A stretch of 64,000 nt of DNA, from assembly GCA_022577435.1 (NCBI GenBank), contig JAKOON010000009.1:1437001-1501000 (forward strand), given 5' to 3'. The stretch is from Embiotoca jacksoni (Eukaryota > Chordata > Actinopteri > Embiotocidae). Position 1 is the stretch's first letter. Each line of letters starts with the position of its first letter. Below the pieces are notes generated by a model. That model worked only from the letters and a program-made list of their open reading frames with translations. It made no database searches and was not told where the DNA came from. Positions 60,326-64,000 of this stretch are shown one piece after another. Position numbers and translations under genes: made by a program.

Positions 60326-63300
60326 GCCCCTGACCTGCAAGTCAACATTACGTGACTCAAAGGAAAAATTAACGAGATGAAGCAAAAAAGTTTCCACATG
60401 CTGCTGTAAGTTTGGGATGACGCATCGCAAACACACTGAAATGAGATAAACGTCTCCCTGCAGACACATGACGCTCTTTCACGGTTCATACATTCATACT
60501 TTTTTTCTTTTTACACATTATAGGAGTCCTTGTTTGACTTTTAGCATCCCGTTCTGTGATTGTTGTCGACAAAAAACACGCGAGCCTTCTATACTTATAG
60601 AACTGGTTCACTCATGAGAAATGTACCTTTATGTAGTCAAGTGGTTTGTTTTGTGAGAGAACACAATGTTGATGCTTTGCTCTGAAACACAATGAAGAAA
60701 CACTGAATCCTTTTTCTATTCATTAACGAAGAGGAAGCCGACTACTGCATAGTTTCTGCCGTGTTCAGTCAACAAACAGGACTGCTATTAATCTTTATTG
60801 ACAAAGCCCAACCTCCTCATTACACTTGATTCTTCATTTAACTCAATCAAAGAACGCTATACAAGCTTCATGCAGTGATTTTACCTCCCTGACAGTTTAT
60901 TGGACGCGTGAACTTGATGCATGAAGGCCTCATTTAGAGTAAATGGTGTAAAATGTGACCCACCAGTCGCAGGAGTGGTCTGGGGGCTCAGGCCTGAGAT
61001 CTGGGGTGTCAGTTTATTGTAGGCGATGGAGCAGTTGGCTGTCTGACTCATGTTTCCCACCGTCACTGTGATGACCTGCGACCCTACTACTCCCTGAAAT
61101 GAGTAATATCAGCGTTTTTCATTAGAAAGAGAGTAAAAGAATAAAAGATCAGTGAGTGGTCGGGCCTTATTCAGAGCTAAAGACCGAGAAACCAAGTTCA
61201 TCGTGCTGTAAAATAATATAAAAATGTGAAATGTACAGTCAGATAATGTGGGAAAATAACACCAATAGAAAAACAGTGGTTTGCAGTTTGTAGACTTACT
61301 GTGGGTATTCTGCATTTCAGCTTGGTGTCACTTGCACTAACCACTGAACACTCCTTGTTGCCGACGGTGACGGTGGCGTTCGGGCTGAAGCCGAAGCCTG
61401 TCACTATCAGCAGGGTGCCTCCTGAGGAAAAAAAAAAAGAAAAGAAGGTAAGTGTTAAACTTTCTAATATAATTGATGAGTGTCAATGTTTGTTTGTTCC
61501 ACAGATTTTTTTCGAGTCCGACCTGCGATGTGTCCAGACGGAAACAAAGAAGAGACAACGAGCTGGTAGGTGAAGAGGAGGATGTTCCCGCCTGCGTAGC
61601 GTGAATCACCCAGAGAGGGGAAGCTGACGGACACTGGGAAGGTACCGGCGCTGGAGCTGCTCAGTCTGCACACCTGAGTGGTAGCTGGAGCATTCATTCA
61701 CAAAAATATGGCTCAACACCTGAAGACGAACCGTATCTTATTACAGGAACAAACTGCCGTGCGACGTTCCCGTCTCACCTGTGACCTCTTTGACGTGGCA
61801 CCTGGCTCCTCCCACCATGATGAAGGCGTTCTCACTGCTGAAGCCGGTCCCGGTAACAGTCAGCAGAGTTCCCAGACCATCAGAGCCTAAAAAAAAAAAA
61901 AAAAAAGGTATATTTAATTATAGATCCAGCTTTTATGTTATACAATGATCGACATCTCAGGTGTTCTAAATTGTTGAACTTCCCAGACACATTTGATGTG
62001 TGAAAATATTATATTTTCATCATTTTTAATGTTCAAATTTAGCAAAAATCTCAGATCTTACACATCTCTGTTTTGATTTAAGTCAGGAAATCTGACTGCA
62101 TATTTTATTTTTATTAATGTGTTGCTGTGTTTTTAATTTGATCTGTTCTTATGCATTTTATTTCTTTTTCCTATTTTTGAATTACATTTTCGCATATTTT
62201 TATGTTACATTATGTTTTTTATGTGAAGCACCGTGTTTAATTTTCTTGCTGTAAAGCACTTGGAGCTGGATTTTTGTATGAAAAGTGTTCTAATATAATT
62301 AATAACTTTGTCATGCTTCACGGTGACTGAACCTCTGCCGTTTTAGGGAGCGCACCTTGAGACGGGCTGATTCCAGTCACGACTGGAGTTTCCTCTTCTG
62401 ACCATTCAAAGCCACAGTCACCCGAACACTTGGAGGGAATGCCGTTGATGTGAACCTCCACCTGTGAGCATAAAGTTCAAATCATTAACACATCAAGTAA
62501 CGCTTCACAGAGTAAAGGAGGACGTCTCTCAGTCACTGCAGTACAAAGAGGTTATTGGCAGTTCATAGCATGAAAACAGACAAATGAAATCCTGCCTTCA
62601 GGCACAGAAAACATAGAATACAGCAGCATTATGCAGAGAGATAAAAATAGAACCTGCTCTACAGGATTCATAGTAAATGATCAGATGATGCTGAAACCCA
62701 AAACCACACGTGCTGGAGGCCTTTTTGAATTGAATAAGTTGTACCTGCGGTTTGTTTTCAGCGACGCGCAGGAAATCTCCTGTCAAACTTCGGATCATCA
62801 GTCCTCCCCTCACGCGCTCATGAACTGAAATGACAACGTTTCCACCGACAACTGACGAGCTGTCGACCTGCAACGACAGCGAATCACAATCAGGACCCAA
62901 AACCTGCACGGCTGTTCTCTTTTATTCCTGCAAAAACTTTAGCAACAGAGTGTTTTTATTTTATCATAAAGGTAAAAAACTAAGGAAGATAAGAAGAGGA
63001 GTCAGACGTGGATCAGAGGCTGGTTTCCAGTATTGGTGGTCCACTTCACCCTCCACACGGGTCGTCTGCAGCTTCCCTCCTCAGCTACGCTGACATGTCC
63101 CATCCCCACGATGCTCTCCAGAGCGTACTTCAGGTCCTCCTTACCGATGTTCGCAGGCAAACCTGAGAACAGGTGCTGGTCAGGTAAGACACCTCAGAAG
63201 GGACTACAGTATGTAGAGGTGGCGTAAGTGTGTCATCTCTCCAATGGTAACACTGTCATTACAGGACGAACGTCTGTACCTTCTGCTCGACCTCCATAAA

Positions 63301-63412
63301 TCTCCACATCAAAAGTGCCGTTCAGAGGCGGCGAGGCTCTTCTAGGGCGGGTGATGGTGACGGTGGATGCTCCGTCCCTGAATTCGACCATTTCCTCGTT
63401 GTTTTTGGACAT
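36053..63412 (-). CDS. pkhd1l1: Fibrocystin-L (PKHD1-like 1), 3' 53 coding exons; 5' end off window
   Basis: A giant single-pass cell-surface protein. In mouse it forms part of the coat of hair-cell stereocilia, and it is also known from lymphocytes. The readable part is 3362 residues; vertebrate PKHD1L1 is about 4200, so roughly the first quarter lies beyond the right edge. Order: about eleven IPT/TIG domains with a cupredoxin-like insert, first G8 domain, parallel beta-helix (PbH1) segment, second G8 domain, second PbH1 segment, C-terminal region, Thr-rich stalk, hydrophobic C terminus. Every junction is GT-AG and the phases agree throughout (10089 nt in total). All exons are open, so the gene looks intact. 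PKHD1 (fibrocystin) is the alternative, but the double G8 layout with a near-absent cytoplasmic tail suits PKHD1L1. Teleosts carry two pkhd1l1 copies, and I cannot say which this is. Confidence 0.92.
36173..36352 (-). repeat. Coding 12-bp minisatellite (about 15 units) in pkhd1l1
   Basis: On the plus strand the unit reads ggtggccttggt or ggtggcctcggt with small changes. Each unit adds four residues of the x-(E/K)-A-T type without breaking frame. Units alternate between Glu and Lys at one position, so the net charge of the stalk can vary with copy choice. Confidence 0.9.
36564..40046 (-). CDS. pkhd1l1: pkhd1l1 visible exons 45-52: C-terminal extracellular region
   Basis: Exons 39814-40046, 39215-39379, 38913-39070, 38591-38726, 37736-38080, 37471-37622, 37236-37367 and 36564-36717, all in frame. 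They carry conserved-looking stretches such as GDYRIPKVVLTALNGSRIP, VFYSNPQRFDVYVDNKL and IRIARIDRKDAGSRCRKR, shared with the fibrocystin family. No named domain was recognised. Several N-linked sequons (NGS, NCT, NAT, NLT, NVT) fit an extracellular location. Confidence 0.85.
40340..43311 (-). CDS. pkhd1l1: pkhd1l1 visible exons 36-44: second parallel beta-helix segment
   Basis: Exons 43208-43311, 42787-42913, 42574-42695, 42391-42481, 42139-42287, 41330-41452, 41114-41225, 40638-40754 and 40340-40505. PbH1-type turns include AQIRNVEFFHSGQ, SYIQGCAFHEGFSPAIGVFR, LTIDDNVVHHTVGEGIRIWG, TNVVLQHNIVAGY and IMNVMISNVTLVDNGMGI. The one-turn-per-small-exon layout contrasts with the single large exon of the first helix, so the second copy kept many introns, or the first lost them. 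Confidence 0.88.
41630..41890 (-). repeat. Dispersed repeat family A, copy 3, in a pkhd1l1 intron
   Basis: Read on the minus strand it gives ctgtcaatcaaactgac, gattattttcagatg, aatgaaaaggagtgac, tgtattgactttgtatttcc, gagagaagttgaatgg and cccctagtggtccccggtgg. The order and spacing match the copies at 13030 and 28380. It is inserted between exons 40 and 41 without affecting them. Confidence 0.8.
43171..43199. repeat. (TG)n microsatellite beside pkhd1l1 exon 36
   Basis: About 14 TG units end 8 bp before the splice donor of exon 36 (43208-43311). On the coding strand this is CA sequence just inside the intron. Confidence 0.9.
43727..45824 (-). CDS. pkhd1l1: pkhd1l1 visible exons 29-35: second G8 domain
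   Basis: Exons 45662-45824, 45444-45532, 45116-45279, 44719-44848, 44384-44502, 44023-44152 and 43727-43900. The domain opens VMWSDDSFWKYSAENNF and continues VPTEGVDVVIPLGHWIILDS, GVFGTLELYGQP, VDWQVGDEIAIS, KCQIAAVSADGSVLTLNQPL and ADVGLLTRNIKIIGQEYP. Its end repeats the 'VGLLTRNI' motif of the first G8 domain, which supports an ancient internal duplication of the G8-PbH1 unit. Confidence 0.9.
45925..45990 (+). repeat. Possible retroposon 3' tail
   Basis: The text 'actctgtatgacaataacat' followed by 'tgaaattgaattgaaatga' resembles the '..tgtatgacaataaagttgaattgaattg' tail of common fish retroposons. Short and degenerate. Confidence 0.35.
46508..49699 (-). CDS. pkhd1l1: pkhd1l1 visible exons 24-28: first parallel beta-helix segment
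   Basis: Exons 49563-49699, 48322-49351, 47629-47820, 46754-46905 and 46508-46664. The 1030-bp exon 25 encodes repeated PbH1 turns (GCAIHQTFNRAVTIHNTHKL, VEHNIIYNVMGGGFFIEDGI, ENILQYNLAV, FHNNTVHSQGRFGLWIFQDF). PbH1 turns form a right-handed beta-solenoid, as in CEMIP-type proteins, where the fold handles polysaccharide. No catalytic residues can be assigned here. Confidence 0.88.
46965..47300. repeat. 43-base A tract plus AT-rich teleost repeat in a pkhd1l1 intron
   Basis: An uninterrupted A run (46965-47007) is followed by actaataagcatttataagc, aagtacattataagtgtatt and ataaaccatgtttatacact. These 'ttataa' half-palindromes belong to a common AT-rich fish interspersed repeat. The A run may be its poly(A) end, or a tract that has expanded since insertion. 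Confidence 0.5.
47539..47552 (+). promoter_or_regulatory. CTCF-like motif in a pkhd1l1 intron
   Basis: ccagtagagggcaa matches 13 of 14 consensus positions. It lies between visible exons 26 and 27. Motif only. Confidence 0.4.
49992..52171 (-). CDS. pkhd1l1: pkhd1l1 visible exons 20-23: first G8 domain
   Basis: Exons 52015-52171, 51494-51703, 50949-51078 and 49992-50233 encode residues about 1250-1495. G8 hallmarks are present: an opening W (FTWGGLSPPERGSFAVITKG), five beta-strand pairs with glycines (GGTLEFDEADIELQAENILI, GGRLQIG), VLDLHG, VTWKVGDEIVVAS, and EVGLLTRNIVVQG at the end. G8 domains occur in PKHD1, PKHD1L1, TMEM2/CEMIP2 and KIAA1199/CEMIP, and are thought to bind ligands outside the cell. 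Confidence 0.9.
51605..51618 (-). promoter_or_regulatory. CTCF-like motif overlapping a pkhd1l1 coding exon
   Basis: The minus strand reads ccaggagggggcgc, 13 of 14 positions, inside exon 21. Because the coding sequence is constrained for other reasons, this is the weakest of the five. Confidence 0.25.
52344..63412 (-). CDS. pkhd1l1: pkhd1l1 exons 1-19 of the visible part: IPT/TIG domain array
   Basis: Exons in coding order: 63280-63412, 63008-63162, 62745-62867, 62356-62461, 61779-61886, 61523-61684, 61300-61421, 60964-61093, 60017-60209, 59336-59478, 59011-59112, 58507-58692, 57633-57806, 57315-57520, 55746-56718, 55083-55331, 54779-54928, 53806-53980, 52344-52500. About eleven Ig-like IPT/TIG units are recognised by 'ISPxxG..GGTxLTVTGxGF', for example GTLLTVTGTGFSSENAF, GGIKLTVSGSGFSS, GGTRLTITGSGF, each followed by a cysteine-bearing half (KECSVVSAS..LKC). 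IPT units are beta-sandwich adhesion modules. The first visible exon begins in phase 0 with ATG TCC, but this is an internal exon, not the start. In exon 6 an alternative acceptor at 61673 is rejected because only 61684 keeps the frame. Confidence 0.85.
52785..52836. repeat. (TA)n microsatellite in a pkhd1l1 intron
   Basis: Alternating TA with a short interruption (tatacaggtatata). A second, shorter AT run lies at about 53529-53556 in the same intron. Confidence 0.92.
53738..53766. repeat. (TC)n microsatellite near pkhd1l1 exon 18
   Basis: About 14 TC units lie 39 bp beyond the exon 18 donor, on the intron side. On the coding strand it is (GA)n. Confidence 0.93.
55746..56718 (-). CDS. pkhd1l1: pkhd1l1 visible exon 15: large exon carrying several IPT units
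   Basis: A single 973-bp exon encodes most of four consecutive IPT segments, where neighbouring IPT units are split over one or two small exons: GHTRLLVHGSGFSEG, VTLVNVYGSGFGSRAG, GGTPLLLTGTGFAPG and the start of the next unit (PVVSAISPNTG). It is markedly CpG-rich compared with flanking introns, as if derived from a fused or retroposed set of exons. Confidence 0.85.
57633..58692 (-). CDS. pkhd1l1: pkhd1l1 visible exons 12-13: cupredoxin-like insert between IPT domains
   Basis: These two exons encode about 120 residues (493-612 of the visible protein) unlike the IPT units. They read LLTVFVGDVVTWRWEAPPFL, then GFFSYRFTVPGVYYYSSGY, then WLLQGVVRVKSRE. The order 'V.VGD.V.W.W', then 'F.V.GvYyY.s', then 'mqG.V.V' resembles the plastocyanin/phytocyanin fold. 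I see no convincing His-Cys-His-Met copper set. The domain call is inference from pattern. Confidence 0.5.
60297..60323. repeat. A homopolymer tract in a pkhd1l1 intron
   Basis: About 27 A. Other tracts of 20 or more A on the plus strand are at 3355-3381 (cd6-like intron), 23343-23371 (intergenic) and 41230-41252 (pkhd1l1 intron). Confidence 0.9.
62090..62310 (+). repeat. Degenerate retroposon 3' tail in a pkhd1l1 intron
   Basis: It contains atgtgaagcaccgtgtttaa, cttgctgtaaagcacttgga and gtatgaaaagtgttctaata. This matches the tail class seen at 965-1075 ('tgtaaagcac..tggagct..tatgaaaagtgctataca'). Confidence 0.55.
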
Positions 63413-64000
63413 CTTTGAACAACAAGTTTTCTCATTAACAGTCATAAACAGTCTTTTAACACCAACACACGGTTTTTCCGGGATGAAATAAGTATTTTTA
63501 TTATTTGTATATTTATACAGTGTTAAGACCTCTCCAGGAAGACCTCTCTGCAAACCAGCTCATTCTGCAAGTTGTGTGGTATGTGGTTCTGGTGCAAGCT
63601 GTACTCTCGTTCCAGGAATTAAAGCTCGACAGATACTGGATTTTGTGGCCGATGCAGAGAAGGTATGGTTAAGTTGTAATCTTGGTTCTCTGAGTGAAGA
63701 GACTGTTTCTCCAACTCGTACATATAAAATATGTAACAGAGTGGAGAGAGAGTCTCAAGACGATAGAGGACGTATGGTTACATTGTAACCTTGGTTCTCT
63801 GAGTAGTTTTTCCCGAGAGATAGAAACAGACGGTACCGTTTGTACCAGGTTTATCTATTGCTGCAAAGTTCGACCTTTGTTTACATTGAGGCATATGTGG
63901 GAATTACGTTCTTGCGTCGCAAAGACAAAAATAATAACAGTGAAAGGTATACATGGGTCACGTTTACACCTTTTAAAAACTTATGGTTTTGAGTCATAGC
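63413..64000 (-). other. pkhd1l1 intronic sequence at the window edge
   Basis: No further exon could be placed with a compatible phase. A short open stretch (63540-63570 on the minus strand, reading NELVCREV) follows an acceptor-like cag but lacks a donor in phase 0. Most of the segment is repeat-derived. Confidence 0.4.
63655..63815. repeat. Teleost 'ttggttctctgag' repeat, two units
   Basis: The segment ggtatggttaagttgtaatc, then ttggttctctgagtg (from about 63662), recurs as cgtatggttacattgtaacc, then ttggttctctgagt (from about 63770). This module is widespread in fish genomes in short tandem or clustered form. It lies upstream of the first visible pkhd1l1 exon, in an intron. Confidence 0.6.

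Noticed and set aside
1..64000. CRISPR arrays, operons, phage or plasmid functions, rRNA genes
   Set aside because: Everything readable is intron-containing vertebrate sequence. The regular tandem units seen (19-bp repeat, 12-bp coding repeat, microsatellites) have no spacers.

Overview
This window is nuclear DNA from a ray-finned fish, probably a percomorph teleost. Three intron-containing vertebrate genes with consensus GT-AG junctions can be read, introns are compact, (GT)n microsatellites are abundant, and several teleost-type dispersed repeats are present. No bacterial, phage or organellar features were seen.

Layout. (1) 1.3-9.0 kb, plus strand: a complete 13-exon gene for a CD6-like T-cell surface receptor (three SRCR domains, a transmembrane segment and a tyrosine-bearing tail; 635 residues by my splice model). 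(2) 9.0-33.6 kb: about 24.6 kb with no convincing protein-coding gene. It holds dispersed repeats, a MITE-like DNA transposon, microsatellites and several low-repeat blocks that look like conserved non-coding (enhancer) DNA, plausibly serving gdf6. (3) 33.6-35.1 kb, minus strand: gdf6, a BMP-family ligand, in two coding exons (412 residues). (4) 36.05-63.4 kb, minus strand: the 3' 53 coding exons of pkhd1l1 (fibrocystin-L), 3362 residues. The first exons lie beyond the right edge. I checked reading-frame phase at every junction: the 53 exons sum to 10089 nt, an exact multiple of three ending at a stop, and the cd6 and gdf6 models close equally well.

The three genes do not form a pathway. CD6 is a lymphocyte co-receptor, GDF6 is a secreted morphogen for joints, skull and retina, and PKHD1L1 is a giant cell-surface coat protein known from hair-cell stereocilia. 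pkhd1l1 and gdf6 lie tail to head: the pkhd1l1 stop codon is under 1 kb from the gdf6 start codon, so the gdf6 promoter occupies that gap. CTCF-like motifs in this gap and in the gene desert suggest a possible insulated gdf6 domain. That is inference from motifs only.

The most notable observations are: an apparently truncated cd6 tail whose missing YDDI-type end survives out of frame just downstream; a variable Thr/Ala/Lys/Glu 12-nt coding minisatellite ahead of a GPI-signal-like C terminus in pkhd1l1; a cupredoxin-like segment inside the IPT array of pkhd1l1; a three-copy dispersed repeat carrying a CTCF-like motif; and candidate gdf6 enhancers.
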